From assembly GCA_951813605.1 (NCBI GenBank), contig OX638379.1, positions 4,972,062 through 5,036,061 on the forward strand: a stretch of 64,000 nucleotides of DNA, read 5' to 3'. Under the pieces are notes generated by a model. It worked only from the letters and a program-made list of their open reading frames with translations. It was not told the DNA's origin and ran no database searches. The position numbers were made by a program, and so were the translations under genes. Shown here piece after piece: positions 10,165 through 20,772 of this stretch (its first letter is position 1; the number at the start of each line of letters is the position of its first letter). The stretch comes from an uncultured Bryobacterales bacterium (GTDB lineage Bacteria > Acidobacteriota > Terriglobia > Bryobacterales > UBA6623).

Positions 10165-12020
10165 GTTATTTAATAAAATAATATGAGTGTAACTCTATCA
10201 AGTTATCTATATTTCTCAAATAAGACCGATCCAAAGTCCCTCCTGCACGTGGGGCTGCGGCAAGCGAAGAGTTCTTGCAGGCGAATCGGCGAAAGTCGCC
10301 GCAAGGGCGTTGCACCGTCTTGTCAGAGATCAAGTGGGCCGGCCGCTCGGCAATTCCGAAGACCATTTCGACCTGAGGCCCGGGCCCCGGGGCCGGCAAT
10401 CTGCAGCTTGGGAGTACTGACTAGCCGGACCCTGCGATTGGAGTGCCTTGCTGGCGCCCTTCGAATAGACAAACCATCTCGAGCAGTGTCACCTAGTCGC
10501 GGGTCGTCGGGCGGCTGATCTGGAACGGAGCGGCAAGGGCGCGGGCGTTGAAACGCCTCGCCGTTCGGGCAGACGCCAAGTCTGACAGGCGCCGCGCCGC
10601 AGTGCCTCGAGCGTTGCCTTGCGGGCGAGGCCGCTCTGTTTCGCAGTTCCATGCAGATGCCGGAAGCTGGGATCATTGAAGTCTTCGGAGCTGACATTAA
10701 GAGTGCGTGTTCCGAGCGCAGGACGGCCTTTCAGGGGCTCAAGTCCTGACGGAACTGGTGACTCCAACGCCGCAATCATGCCGCATGCCCAATGCATGGA
10801 CGCATTGCCATCCTGCCGTCGGTTGTCAGGCTGTGGAGAACGGATCGTTGCTCGATCTATCTTGGCGGCAGCTTGGGAATTGAATCGCAGAGTCAGCTGG
10901 TTCGATACCGGCCGGTCACCGAAATATTGGACCCGGACGGGGAACGCGCTCTCGATTCCATGGGGATTGTAATCTTGGATCCCCCGTCCGATCCGACAAC
11001 TCCGTAGATTCCAGGGATTTAGTGACAAGCCCCGCCTTGATCTTGCGCGGGGGCGTCTTGGTGAACCTTGCGCCCCGCATCGTCTTGAGAATCGGATACG
11101 CGCTCCTTCCGGCTTACTTAGACGCGCCAGCTCCGCAATCTCTTGAAGCGGGGATCGAGTATCGATTCTAGGCCTCGTGCTGCCCGTGCCAGTTTGACGA
11201 CGTCGCGCGGCGGCGTAATTTTCACTATTTGAGCTGAGAGCCTTGAGGATGAAGAATCGCTCATGAGACTTCACCTTGCGGCCACCATAGCGGCGGTCGG
11301 CGTCCCGCTTGCACTTACGAATGCTGCTTGGCGGCAAGCCGCGGACAGACACCTGGTTGGAATTGTCCTTGACCAGACCAGGGCGTCGAATCCTGCCCGC
11401 CAAGTAGTCGTCGAGAGCGTCAGCGAGGGAGCGAGCTGGGATCAGGAAGCGAACGCGATGCGCGGCTACCGCTTCAACAATCTTGCGATCGGCAGCTAGG
11501 CCCAGTCGGTGGGTCATTCGGCTCAACCCAGCTGAAGATTAATCGGCTCCGCTGAACTCGACCATTGTGCGAATGATTCCGGTGCTCTTCGGGGCCCCAG
11601 CCGCATGCTGGGTCGCGCTGGGTTTCATGGGCGCGAGTCCGGGATTGCGCACGGCTTTGTACTTGAAGCCGCTAACTTCGGTGTTCGCAGCGCTTGCTTT
11701 GCGCGGCCTCGGCTTGGCCTTGCTTCAGCAGGCGCAATTGCCGTGTTCCTCGACAGGAGCAGCCGTTGGCTTAGTCTCCCTTGCAGGCGTCACGCCGGAT
11801 GCCTTCTTAGCTCCGATCGCTGGTCGGCCGCTGGACGTCAACCCCGGCGTTGGCGGACATCAAGACCCGTTCATCCTCCGCGCTGCCATCGCAGCAGTAG
11901 GATTGATTCTTACGATCGCCTTGGACCGCAACATCAGCCGGACAGCTCGCGAAGCCTGCCTTGCGTGAGGTCGCCGACCCGAGGCCGGTCCAACCGACTG
12001 CCGCCGAAAGACGGGCGGGA
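10165..12020. other. Long gene-poor region, degenerate sequence
   Basis: About 1.85 kb without a convincing gene. The first 60 bases are AT-rich promoter-flanking DNA. The rest contains open frames on both strands (a 345-codon minus frame at 10489-11526 among them), but they have random-looking Arg/Ser/Pro-rich compositions and mutually overlapping competitors. The one fragment with family-like character is 11567-11968, listed separately. The region probably consists of decayed genes. Confidence 0.5.
11567..11968 (+). pseudogene. Possible remnant of a YhhN/TMEM86-like membrane protein
   Basis: A 133-codon frame with hydrophobic segments at about 5-25, 32-52, 62-82 and 103-120. The phrase LYLKPLTSVFAALALR near residue 31 resembles the conserved Lys-Pro-Leu-Thr helix of YhhN-type lysoplasmalogenases. 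The frame is shorter than the roughly 200-residue family, and the later conserved blocks are not visible. I regard it as a decayed copy or a chance frame. Confidence 0.25.
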
Positions 12021-13457
12021 CTATGATGCCGCCCCCTGGGCGAGGATATCTCCAACGACCCGACCGTGAACGTCCGTGAGCCGGAAGTCCCGACCTTGGA
12101 ACCGGTACGTGAGCTTGGTGTGGTCGACGCCGAACAAGTGCAGCATCGTAGCGTGCAGGTCGTGCACGTGCACAACGTTCTCGACCGCGTTATAGCCCAG
12201 TTCGTCCGTCGCGCCGTAACTGTGCCCGCCCTTGATGCCGCCGCCTGCCATCCACATGGAGAACCCCTTGATGTGATGGTCGCGGCCCAGCAGATCCGGA
12301 TTCGAACCCTGCGACATCGGCGTCCTGCCGAATTCTCCGCACCAGACGATTAACGTGTCGTCGAACATGCCCCGCTGCTTGAGGTCCTTCACCAGCGCGG
12401 CCGTTCCCTGATCGACGTAGCCGCAGCTCTTGGGCAGCAGAGTCCTGATCTCGTTGTGATGGTCCCACCCGCGGTGGTAGAGATGGATGAATCGCACGCC
12501 GCGCTCGGCCATTCGACGCGCGAGCAAGCAGTTGGCGTTAAACGTTCCGTCGCCGCCCTGGGTGCCGTACATGTCGAGCACGTGCTGGGGCTCGTTCGAG
12601 AAATCGACGAGATCGGGCACGCTCATTTGCATGCGGAACGCGAGTTCGTACTGCGCGATGCGCGTGGCGATCTCGGGATCGCGAGTCCAGCGTTGCTGCA
12701 AGGAGTTGAGCTCACCCACGGCATCGATGAGATCCCCTTGCATTGCCCGGCTGACGCCGCCGGGATTCCGCACGTAATTGACCGGATCGCCAGTGGAATT
12801 GAACTTCACCCCTTGGTAGATGCTGGGCAGGAAGCCGCTGTTCCACTGCCGCGCCGCGATCGGCTGGCTCTGCGAGCCGCCTTCGGAAGTCAAGACAACG
12901 AATCCCGGCAAGTCCTCCGACTCGCTGCCCAGGCCGTACAGCAGCCACGAGCCCATGCTGGGCCTCCCCGGAAGGCGGAAGCCCGTGTTCATGAACGTAT
13001 GGGCGGTATCGTGATTGATCTGCTCGGTCTGCATCGAGCGCACGATGCAGATGTCGTCGGCGATCTCGCCGATGTGCGGCAGGAGCGAGCTCATATGCTG
13101 GCCGCTCTTGCCGTAGCGCTTGAACGGATGCTGCGGCCCGAGGATGCGCAGCTCCTTGCCTTGGAGCTGGGCGATCTGCTGGCCCTTCGTGAACGATTCC
13201 GGCATGGCCTCGCCGTTTCGCTTGGCCAGTTCGGGCTTGTAGTCCAGCAACTCCAGATGCGCCGGCCCTCCGGCCATGCACAGGAAGATGATCCGCTTGA
13301 CCTTGGCCGCGGCGTTCGGAAAGCCCGGCACGCCGGGCTGCGTTGCGAGCAGGCTCGGCTCCAGCAGCGACGCGAGGGCCATCGATCCCAGGCCCATCGA
13401 GGCACTTCCTAGAAAGGCGCGCCTTGTCGTTAGCAGGTCGAACTCAGGATTTCGCAT
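12021..13457 (-). CDS. DUF1501 domain protein (Tat-exported, sulfatase-like fold)
   Basis: 478 residues. The N-terminus carries a twin-arginine signal, TTRRAFLGSASMGLGSMALA. The body is typical DUF1501: RIIFLCMAGGPAHLELLDYKP, LLPHIGEIADDICIVRSMQT, INHDTAHTFMNTG, GWDHHNEI, IVWCGEFGRTP and GRDHHIKGFSMWMAGGG near the C-terminus, ending with a conserved DVHGRV block. DUF1501 belongs to the alkaline phosphatase/sulfatase superfamily by fold, but no reaction is established. It starts 9 bases after the PSD1 cytochrome gene, so the two form one transcript; this pair is a recurring module in Planctomycetes, Verrucomicrobia and Acidobacteria, thought to act on complex carbohydrate in the periplasm. Confidence 0.93.
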   Translation of the reverse strand: MRNPEFDLLTTRRAFLGSASMGLGSMALASLLEPSLLATQPGVPGFPNAAAKVKRIIFLCMAGGPAHLELLDYKPELAKRNGEAMPESFTKGQQIAQLQGKELRILGPQHPFKRYGKSGQHMSSLLPHIGEIADDICIVRSMQTEQINHDTAHTFMNTGFRLPGRPSMGSWLLYGLGSESEDLPGFVVLTSEGGSQSQPIAARQWNSGFLPSIYQGVKFNSTGDPVNYVRNPGGVSRAMQGDLIDAVGELNSLQQRWTRDPEIATRIAQYELAFRMQMSVPDLVDFSNEPQHVLDMYGTQGGDGTFNANCLLARRMAERGVRFIHLYHRGWDHHNEIRTLLPKSCGYVDQGTAALVKDLKQRGMFDDTLIVWCGEFGRTPMSQGSNPDLLGRDHHIKGFSMWMAGGGIKGGHSYGATDELGYNAVENVVHVHDLHATMLHLFGVDHTKLTYRFQGRDFRLTDVHGRVVGDILAQGAAS

Positions 13458-13466
13458 GATCGTCCC

Positions 13467-16400
13467 TCAGTACCGCATCAAGAACTCGTGCTTGTTGTAC
13501 AGCGCCCGCGCCACGCTTGTCCAAGCGGCCAGTTCAGTCGGCGCGACACCCTCCGGCACACGGGAGATTCCCGTTTTGAGCAATTCTTCAGCCCGGGAAG
13601 GGTCGGAGGCGAACTCGCGCTCGTGCCGCTCGAGCAGGCGCAGCACCACATCCCGCTCCTCCGGCAACGGCGGGCGGGAGAAGGCTTCAAGGAAGGCGAA
13701 CTCGATTCGCTGGCGAGCGCTCTTGCCCCCTTCCCGCAGCATGCGCGTCGCGAATGCTCGGGCCGCTTCCACATAGCTCGGGTCGTTCAAGAGCACCAAG
13801 GACTGGACAGGCGTGTTCGAAATCGCGCGCTCGGCGGCGCATTCCTCGCGGGCGGGCGCATCGAACGCCATGAGCGCCGGATGCAGGTACTGCCGTTGCC
13901 AGTGCGTGTAGAGCCCCCGCCGGAACTGGTTCGGATTCAGGTCCGCTTCGTAGACGCGCTTTGGGAAGTTGAGTTCCTGGTAGTAGCCGGACGGCTGGTA
14001 GGGCTTGACGCTCGGACCTCCCATCGTGCGATTCAAGAGTCCGCTCACGGCCAGGGCGTTGTCGCGAATGAACTCGGCCTCGATCCTTGCCATCGTTTGC
14101 CGACCGTGCAGCCGGTTGGACGGATCCGCGGCACGCAGTTCGTCCGACGGCTCGCTGGAGCGGCGATAGGTCTGAGACAAGAGCATCGTCTTGACGATGT
14201 GACGAATGTCCCAGCCGCTTTGCATGAATTCCACCGCAAGCCAGTCGAGCAGTTCCTTATTGGGCGGCGGCTCGCCTTGGGATCCCAAGTCGTCTAGGAC
14301 CTTCGACAGCCCGGTGCCGAAGAAAGTCCTCCAGAGGCGGTTCACGAAGACGCGCGCCGTGAGCGGGTTGTCCCGATGGGTAACCCAGGCGGCAAGGTCC
14401 AAGCGGCTCAGGCGGCGTCCGTCGGCGGGAACCGGACCTAGGAATTGCGGAACCTGCGGTTCCACGACCTCGCCCGAGTCGTCCATCCAGTTCCCTCGGG
14501 GCAGGATCCGCATCGTGCGGGGCTCTTCCACCGCCTTGGCGACCAGAGACACGTTCGCTTGGTCGAGGAGGACTTTCTTGCGACGCTCCAGTCGCCGGAT
14601 CTCTCGCCAGTGCGCGTTGCCTCCGGCAATCCGGTCGAAGGCGTGCTTGAGCGTTTCCTCCTGGTCGGCGCTGCGGCCGCCCTCGGAGAGCACGGCTTCC
14701 CGCAGCCCATCCGCTACAGGGATTTCGGGGAACTCAGAGTCAGTGCCGAGCAAACGGAACCGGGAGGGCAGGTCAAGGCTCACGCGCGGGTGAGCAATTA
14801 AAGAGACTTGGAGTCTCTCTCCCCGACGGGTTCGCAGGGGCGCTTCGAACACGAACACCGCGGTCCGGGATGAATCGTTCTTCCACTTGCCTCCCCAGCC
14901 GGTGTGATAGTTGTCGTCAAGAGTGTCCCGCAGCATCGAGCCCTGCTCTTCGCGGTCGGGCAGCAGACCCTCCAACGAGATCCGGACGGGCCAGTCTTCC
15001 CTGCCGACCAGGCGCACTTCGAATTCGCTCAGGTAGAACGAGTCGAAGTCGCCGGTCGGGAACAACTCCAGCGCGAGAGCGGAGAGCGTGCCGTCCTCCA
15101 ACGGAATCTCGACCCGGTGAATCGATTCGCGAGGCTTCTTCTCGCCGGTCAGTGTGACGCGGACTACGGCGTGGTCTTCTTCTTGCAGTTCCAACTGGTC
15201 GCATTGATCGAAATCCGGATGCCCGCAGTCGCTCCATACCTTATCGGGGTCCAACGCCCTCCAGCGAAGCAAGTCGGCCCGGAGGTGCGACGCGACCGCC
15301 TCCAGGCCTTCCGGTCCGTCCGACAACTTGGCTTCGCCCTCGTCGCGCAAGGTTTGCATTCGCCGCTCGATTCGGTCCATTTCCTGCCGGGCTTCCGGCC
15401 CGAGGACGCGAGCCTTCGATCCCCAGTTGCCGTTGCCGGAAAACACGCCCTCTTCTTCGATGTCGGCGAAGAAGGCGGCCATCGAATAAAAGTCCTTCGC
15501 CAGGAACGGATCGAACTTGTGGTCATGGCACTCGGCGCACCCGAGCGTCGAGCCGAGCCACACCGTCGAGATGTTTCGAACGCGGTCGGAAGCGTACTTC
15601 GCTAGGTATTCCTTGGCTTGCGATCCGCCCTCGTTCGTCATGCGGCTCAGGCGGTTGTACCCGCTCGCCACCAATTGCCAAGGGGTCGGGTCCGGAAGCA
15701 GGTCGCCCGCGAGCTGCTCGCGGGTCATGACGTCAAACGGCTTGTTCTCGTTGAACGATCGCACGATGTAATCGCGGAACGGGTAGACGGTCATGGCGGT
15801 ATCGCCGTGATACCCGACCGTGTCCGCGTAGCGGACCAGGTCCAGCCAGTGAACTGCCATTCGCTCGCCGTAGTGCGGCGAATCGAGGAAGGAGTCCACA
15901 AGTTTCTCGTAGGCGTTCGAACGTTTATCTCGGACGAACGCCTCGACGTGCGCGGGCCGCGGAGGCAGTCCCGTCACATCGAAACTGAGTCGTCGCGCCA
16001 GAGTCCGGCGGTCCGCCTCTTCGACGGGGTCCAAGCCCATTTCGTCGAGCTTGCGCTCGACCAAGTGATCAATCCCGTCCGGGCCGTCGGGTGCCTCCGG
16101 CCGACTCGGCCTGATATACGCCCAGTGCTCCTGGTATTCCGCGCCTTGGTCAATCCACGCCGACAGGAGCTGCTTCTGCTCATCGGTGAGCTTCTTGTCG
16201 GTTGCGACGGGCGGCATGACGAGTACCGGATTCCCTTGGTTCACCCTTTGGACGAGCCTGCTTTCCGATGCTTCGCCGGGCTGAATCACGCCTCTGGCCA
16301 GGGCTTCGTCACGCCGGTCGAGCCGCAAGTCCGCTTGCCGCGCGTTGCGGTCGGGGCCGTGGCAGGCAAAGCAGTTCTCCGAGAGTATCGGTCGGATATC

Positions 16401-16484
16401 GCGGTTGAACTCGACCCGCTCCGCGCCTGGCGCGACACCGCCTGATAGCAACGCGACGGTCACGATGGCACCTAGGATTCTCAT
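13467..16484 (-). CDS. PSD1 / planctomycete cytochrome c domain protein (DUF1549-DUF1553)
   Basis: 1005 residues from the ATG at 16484, chosen because it gives a proper signal peptide (MRILGAIVTVALLSGGVAPG); the open frame continues upstream without conserved sequence. Domains: planctomycete cytochrome c with haem motif CFACH (about residue 38) and axial region VMPPVATDKKLTDEQ; DUF1549 (about 150-350, including SFDVTGLPPRP and GCAECHDHKFDPF, a second CxxCH); a middle carbohydrate-binding-like section (about 480-640); DUF1553 (about 740-990, DLAAWVTHRDNPLTARVFVN and NTPVQSLVLLNDPSYVEAAR). The two CxxCH motifs suggest electron transfer in the periplasm. It forms an operon with the DUF1501 gene 9 bases downstream. 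The enzymatic role of this family is not established. Confidence 0.92.
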   Translation of the reverse strand: MRILGAIVTVALLSGGVAPGAERVEFNRDIRPILSENCFACHGPDRNARQADLRLDRRDEALARGVIQPGEASESRLVQRVNQGNPVLVMPPVATDKKLTDEQKQLLSAWIDQGAEYQEHWAYIRPSRPEAPDGPDGIDHLVERKLDEMGLDPVEEADRRTLARRLSFDVTGLPPRPAHVEAFVRDKRSNAYEKLVDSFLDSPHYGERMAVHWLDLVRYADTVGYHGDTAMTVYPFRDYIVRSFNENKPFDVMTREQLAGDLLPDPTPWQLVASGYNRLSRMTNEGGSQAKEYLAKYASDRVRNISTVWLGSTLGCAECHDHKFDPFLAKDFYSMAAFFADIEEEGVFSGNGNWGSKARVLGPEARQEMDRIERRMQTLRDEGEAKLSDGPEGLEAVASHLRADLLRWRALDPDKVWSDCGHPDFDQCDQLELQEEDHAVVRVTLTGEKKPRESIHRVEIPLEDGTLSALALELFPTGDFDSFYLSEFEVRLVGREDWPVRISLEGLLPDREEQGSMLRDTLDDNYHTGWGGKWKNDSSRTAVFVFEAPLRTRRGERLQVSLIAHPRVSLDLPSRFRLLGTDSEFPEIPVADGLREAVLSEGGRSADQEETLKHAFDRIAGGNAHWREIRRLERRKKVLLDQANVSLVAKAVEEPRTMRILPRGNWMDDSGEVVEPQVPQFLGPVPADGRRLSRLDLAAWVTHRDNPLTARVFVNRLWRTFFGTGLSKVLDDLGSQGEPPPNKELLDWLAVEFMQSGWDIRHIVKTMLLSQTYRRSSEPSDELRAADPSNRLHGRQTMARIEAEFIRDNALAVSGLLNRTMGGPSVKPYQPSGYYQELNFPKRVYEADLNPNQFRRGLYTHWQRQYLHPALMAFDAPAREECAAERAISNTPVQSLVLLNDPSYVEAARAFATRMLREGGKSARQRIEFAFLEAFSRPPLPEERDVVLRLLERHEREFASDPSRAEELLKTGISRVPEGVAPTELAAWTSVARALYNKHEFLMRY

Positions 16485-16910
16485 GTCAGATTGCGTTCCC
16501 TCCCCGGCAATTCCGATCCTGCCTCGATGGCGGGGATCGTGTCGGACTCTGGCGCTCGCTTCGGCCGCGCGGGATGACTCGCCAGTGCCTGACGCGCCTT
16601 TCGCTTGGCAGGCGGGTCGCGGCGCCACGTTGGCTAGCCTCCCATTTCGCACTCCCGCGCGGTGGCTCGCGCCATTGGCAGGATAGCGCCGCTCGCATGC
16701 GAGGCGCAACTTCCGGTGTCCCAGCCCGTGTGGCTCGAGGCCGGCCTGTCGGCGCCGCTCCGGAAGCCCTCTGTGCAATTCCGTCCCGCGTAGGCCACGG
16801 GCCATCGAACTTGCCCGCTCCAGAGTCGCGCCAGTACCGGAGCGGCGTGTCATCTCGGACGAAACGCTTGCACAGCGCTCCAGCCGAAATGCAGCAGCTC
16901 TGCCTCGCCT

Positions 16911-18566
16911 TCACGGCCGCTTGCGCTGCCGTCGAATCACCTGGCCGGGCAGCGCGCCTGTATGCCTTTCGCCGTTGAGAACCTCAACGCCGTTGACAAA
17001 AACATGCCGGACACCAACCGGATAGCGGTGCGGTTCGGAAAACGTGGCCCGGTCCGCCACGGTCTTCGCATCAAACAACACTAAGTCGGCCCAGAAGCCC
17101 TCCCGCAGGAATCCCCGGTCCATGATGCCAAGCTTCTCCGCGTTCATTGCAGTCATCTTTCGCACGGCCTCGACAAGCGTCAGGGCGCTCGCCTCGCGCA
17201 CGTAACGGCCAAGAATTCTAGGGAAGGTGCCGTACCAGCGCGGATGCGGGTGCGTGCCTGCCGCGGGGCCGTTCCGACTGATGGCCGCGCCGTCCGAGCC
17301 CACCGAGACGTAGGGTCGCTTGAGCGCGTGCAGCATGTCTCCTTCCTGGTGGTGAAAATACACAGTTCGCACGCTGCCGCCCTCTTCCGCTAGGAGGTCG
17401 AACAGCACGTCGAACGGATCGCCGCCGCGCGCTTCGGCAATTTCGCTGAACCGCCTGCCTACGAACGGCGCGTTGGCCGGGCTGTCAAGCTGGACGAGTA
17501 GCATCCGGCTCCAGTCCGATCCGACGGCCAAGTAGTGGTTGTACCAGTCTTGGCTCGGATCGCGGATATCCCGCTTCATGCGGCTCCTCGCTTCCGGGCC
17601 TCGCAGGCGCTCGAGCAGACTAGCGTTCCCGCCATCGTGGGCCCAGGGCGGCAGGATAGCCCGCATGTCGTTCTGGCCCGCGGTGTACGGGTAGACGTTC
17701 GCTCGGATGTCAAGGCCGCGTCGCCTGGCGGCCTCGATCCTCCCGACCACCTCGGCCATTCGTCCCCACAGGGCTTGGTCCGCGATCTTGAGGTGGATGA
17801 TGTCGACGCGGATACCGGCTTCCGCCCCGACTTGGATCGCTTCGTCGATGGCATCGAAAACCCCGCGACCCTCGTCGCGGATGTGAGTCGAATAGATCCC
17901 TCCGTGACGTGCCGCGACACGCGCCAGATCCACGAGCTGTGCAGTAGTGACGAGGCTGGAGGGGGGCATCAGGAGGGAAGTCGAGAGTCCCATCGCACCC
18001 TCATCCATCGCTTCGTCGACAAGCATTGCCATAGCCTTGATCTGCGATGCATCGGCCGCCTCGAAGGCGTCGCCCTTGACGTAGCGCCAGACTTGTGTCA
18101 GGCCCACGTACGAGCAGATGTTCGCGGCTACGCCGCGTCGCTCGACATGCTCGAAGTACCCGCCCAGCGTGGTCCACTCGCGCTCGCCCTCGGGGACGGG
18201 GCCAGCGGATCCGCCTTCCCCGAGAACCATGGTGGTCACTCCTTGGCGGATCATGCTCTCGCAACGAGGCTCCTCTAGCAGGGTGAAATCGGAGTGGTTG
18301 TGAATGTCGATGAATCCCGGCGCAACAGCGAGGCCGTTCGCGTCGATGCTGCGGCTGCCGGCCGCGTCAGAGAGGTCTCCAATGCGAACGATCCTGCCTT
18401 CGCGAAGGCCCAGGTCCGCCTGATACGCCTCGTTGCCGGAGCCGTCCACGACCAGCCCGTTACGAATCAGCACGTCAAACGGCTCTTGCGCCAGACAAGG
18501 ATTCCATGAAATCGCCGCCTGCAGGAGAGCGAATCGGACCAAGGCTGTGGGCACTCGCCGAAGCAT
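16911..18566 (-). CDS. N-acyl-D-amino-acid deacylase / D-aminoacylase family amidohydrolase
   Basis: 551 residues with a signal peptide (ALVRFALLQAAISWNPCLAQ). Amidohydrolase beta-sandwich start (DVLIRNGLVVDGSGNEAYQADLG is the pattern, residues 31-53), then the metal motif DIHNHSDF at about residue 88. Further conserved parts are STHIRDEGRGVFDAIDEAI (about 235), VDIIHLKIADQALWG (about 260) and GSDGAAISRNG (about 410), with the C-terminal sandwich ADLVLFDAKTV. Family members hydrolyse N-acyl-D-amino acids to D-amino acids with one or two Zn ions; dihydroorotase-like relatives are also called by the same profile. The signal peptide implies periplasmic scavenging, possibly of peptidoglycan-derived or marine D-amino acids. 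Confidence 0.88.
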   Translation of the reverse strand: MLRRVPTALVRFALLQAAISWNPCLAQEPFDVLIRNGLVVDGSGNEAYQADLGLREGRIVRIGDLSDAAGSRSIDANGLAVAPGFIDIHNHSDFTLLEEPRCESMIRQGVTTMVLGEGGSAGPVPEGEREWTTLGGYFEHVERRGVAANICSYVGLTQVWRYVKGDAFEAADASQIKAMAMLVDEAMDEGAMGLSTSLLMPPSSLVTTAQLVDLARVAARHGGIYSTHIRDEGRGVFDAIDEAIQVGAEAGIRVDIIHLKIADQALWGRMAEVVGRIEAARRRGLDIRANVYPYTAGQNDMRAILPPWAHDGGNASLLERLRGPEARSRMKRDIRDPSQDWYNHYLAVGSDWSRMLLVQLDSPANAPFVGRRFSEIAEARGGDPFDVLFDLLAEEGGSVRTVYFHHQEGDMLHALKRPYVSVGSDGAAISRNGPAAGTHPHPRWYGTFPRILGRYVREASALTLVEAVRKMTAMNAEKLGIMDRGFLREGFWADLVLFDAKTVADRATFSEPHRYPVGVRHVFVNGVEVLNGERHTGALPGQVIRRQRKRP

Positions 18567-18817
18567 CTATTCTTCCTCGCTCTCTCAGTTCTGCTTGCGG
18601 TCGGGACGGCGGTGACCTTCAGGCCGCAAAATCACGGGACCATCCAGCAATTTACACGCTCCAGACGGCCCGGATCGGTTGTCAATGCTTCCACGGAATC
18701 GACGTATCAAACTCCTTCCCGGCCCATTGACGGTACCTGCTGGCATCTCTTGGCGTCCGCGCGCTCTGTTTCTTCTCGAGGTCATCGTACTTGCTGTTGG
18801 GCTAGTATGGGCGCGCT

Positions 18818-20263
18818 ATGACATTGTTTCGCCGTGCCGGGGCGAGGTGGACGCTGGCGGCAGAGTATTTCTTGGCGATCGCTGCGGCGCTGGCCGTGGC
18901 CGGGTGTGCGGAACCATCGTCTGATCGTCCCAACGTCGTCGTGCTATTCGCGGACGATCTCGGTTACGGCAGCGTCTCGTGGTATGGGAGCAGCATTCCC
19001 ACACCGCATATCGACTCGATTGCCGAGAACGGAATCGGCTTTACGTCGGGGTACATGACCGCCCCGGTCTGCAATCCGTCACGGCCTGCGCTCATGACGG
19101 GGCGCTACCAGCAGCGGTGGGGCAAGGAACTGAACTCACAGTCCGTCGCGCCGGTGGGGGCCGCCCGCAAGTCTCTCCCCATAAGTGAAACTACTCTGGC
19201 TGAAGCCTTGAAGCGAGAGGGCTATGCGACCGGCGCCATCGGCAAGTGGCAGTTGGGGACGGCAGACGGGTATCACCCGCTTGACCGGGGTTTCGACTTT
19301 TTCCTAGGCATGCCCTCAGGCTCCCGCTTCGTTGATCCGAGCTGGCCGAACGCTCGGGTCGCGCCTGGCTACGAAGATTCAGGTGAACCCGATGGGACGG
19401 GGCGTTATCGCGGCCTACTACGCGGCCGGGAGCAGGTGCCGATGGACGAATACCTTACTGACCGGCTCGGGCGAGAGGGCGTGAGCTTCATCGAGAGCCA
19501 TAAGGAACAGCCGTTCTTTCTCTACTTGGCCTTCCACGCGCCGCACGGACCGATCCAAACGATCGACAAGTACTACGAGCGATTTCCCGAGATCGAGAAC
19601 GAGACCCAGAGAATCTACGCCGCGATGATCAGCGCGCTCGACGATTGGGTAGGGGCCGTGCTGGCAGAGTTGCGCAAGCACGGATTGGAGGAAAGGACGC
19701 TGGTCGTCTTTGCCAGTGACAACGGCGCGGCCAAGCAAAGCGATATCGACGGAGAGCGCAACGCACCATTGATCGGCCACAAGCGCAACCTATACGAGGG
19801 GGGCATTCGCGTTCCCTACTTGCTCCAGTGGAAGGGACAGTTGGAGCGTGGCAGGAAGTACGAGCATCCGGTCAGCTCGCTCGACGTCTTTCCCACAGCG
19901 CTTGCTGCGGCCGGCGTCGAAGACCTGCGCGCTCTCAAACTCGATGGCGTGAACCTCCTGCCCTTCTTAGACGGCACCGAGGAGGGTGCTCCGCACGAGA
20001 GCTTGGTATGGCGCTCCGGACCGAACTCCGCGGTGCGGCAGGGCCAGTGGAAGCTCGTTCAATCGGAACGCGGGCTGGCCCGGCTCTACAACGTGGACGC
20101 AGACCCCGGCGAGTCGGAGGATCATTCAGACATACAGGGGGCGCTCGTCGAGGAGCTGCAAGGAGTGCTGGAAGAATGGGCGGAAGACAAGGTCGAGCCG
20201 CGCGAAGGGGCGCGGAAGGTCAAGACAAAGTACAACGGGGACCTGATCGAGTGGCATATCTAG
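18818..20263 (+). CDS. Sulfatase (lipoprotein, CxPSR type)
   Basis: 481 residues. Lipobox AVAGC (Cys30) marks a lipoprotein. NVVVLFADDLGYG (residues 39-51) contains the metal-binding Asp pair. VCNPSRPALMTGR carries the sulfatase signature, with Cys85 expected to become formylglycine. GAIGKWQLG has the conserved Lys, and FASDNGAAKQ and HKRNLYEGGIRVPYL are the later active-site blocks. It hydrolyses sulfate esters, probably on exogenous sulfated polysaccharide. It is divergent from the D-aminoacylase gene with about 250 bases between starts. No formylglycine-generating enzyme is in the window; it must be supplied elsewhere. Confidence 0.93.
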   Translation: MTLFRRAGARWTLAAEYFLAIAAALAVAGCAEPSSDRPNVVVLFADDLGYGSVSWYGSSIPTPHIDSIAENGIGFTSGYMTAPVCNPSRPALMTGRYQQRWGKELNSQSVAPVGAARKSLPISETTLAEALKREGYATGAIGKWQLGTADGYHPLDRGFDFFLGMPSGSRFVDPSWPNARVAPGYEDSGEPDGTGRYRGLLRGREQVPMDEYLTDRLGREGVSFIESHKEQPFFLYLAFHAPHGPIQTIDKYYERFPEIENETQRIYAAMISALDDWVGAVLAELRKHGLEERTLVVFASDNGAAKQSDIDGERNAPLIGHKRNLYEGGIRVPYLLQWKGQLERGRKYEHPVSSLDVFPTALAAAGVEDLRALKLDGVNLLPFLDGTEEGAPHESLVWRSGPNSAVRQGQWKLVQSERGLARLYNVDADPGESEDHSDIQGALVEELQGVLEEWAEDKVEPREGARKVKTKYNGDLIEWHI

Positions 20264-20772
20264 CAGCCGCTTAGGAACCCGGAGGGCATGTCCAGCCGCC
20301 AGCACGAACGTTCGGAATCGTCTTGCTACCGGTTTCGAGTTCTCGACAAGCCGAACCGCTCGGACTCCAGCCCGCCGAATATCGCACGGGCCAGGGACAA
20401 AGCGTTCCTCTATAGACAGTGCAGGCGAACCCATCGCCGCCCGCGATGCATTCTGCGGAGCCAGCGCTACGACGAGCGGCGAACAATGTCCCGCCGTGCC
20501 TGCGGTGACCGACCGGAATAGACATGGTGCGATGATCACCCGGAGAGACGATTGCCTGCGGAAGCCCCATGGGAGCCATCGCCCGGATCAGTCGCACGGC
20601 AAGCTGCAATGCCCCTTCACAAGGCGGATCGATCCCTCCTTAGGCGGCCTCTTCGCGGGCGTCTTCAAGTTCGGATAGCGCTTCGGGTGCCCATTGCTGC
20701 TAGAGGGAAGCGCCTCCCGCCAAGGCCTCCTGACGATTGAGCGCTGCCAAGCCCGACCGCCCTACGGGATCG
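20264..20772. other. Intergenic region, about 500 bases, convergent
   Basis: This stretch separates the sulfatase and the giant NHL protein, which converge. No conserved coding pattern and no hairpin followed by a T run was found. Short frames on both strands look random. Confidence 0.45.

Noticed and set aside
10137..10230. Possible CIRCE or HspR operator upstream of hsp20
   Set aside because: The inverted repeats present (GAGT-N3-ACTC) do not fit the CIRCE or HAIR spacing.
11263..11499. 78-codon plus-strand frame with hydrophobic start
   Set aside because: No ribosome site, no motif, and embedded in degenerate sequence.
10489..11526. 345-codon minus-strand open frame
   Set aside because: Arg/Ser/Pro-rich random composition, no recognisable fold and competing frames on both strands; treated as degenerate spacer.
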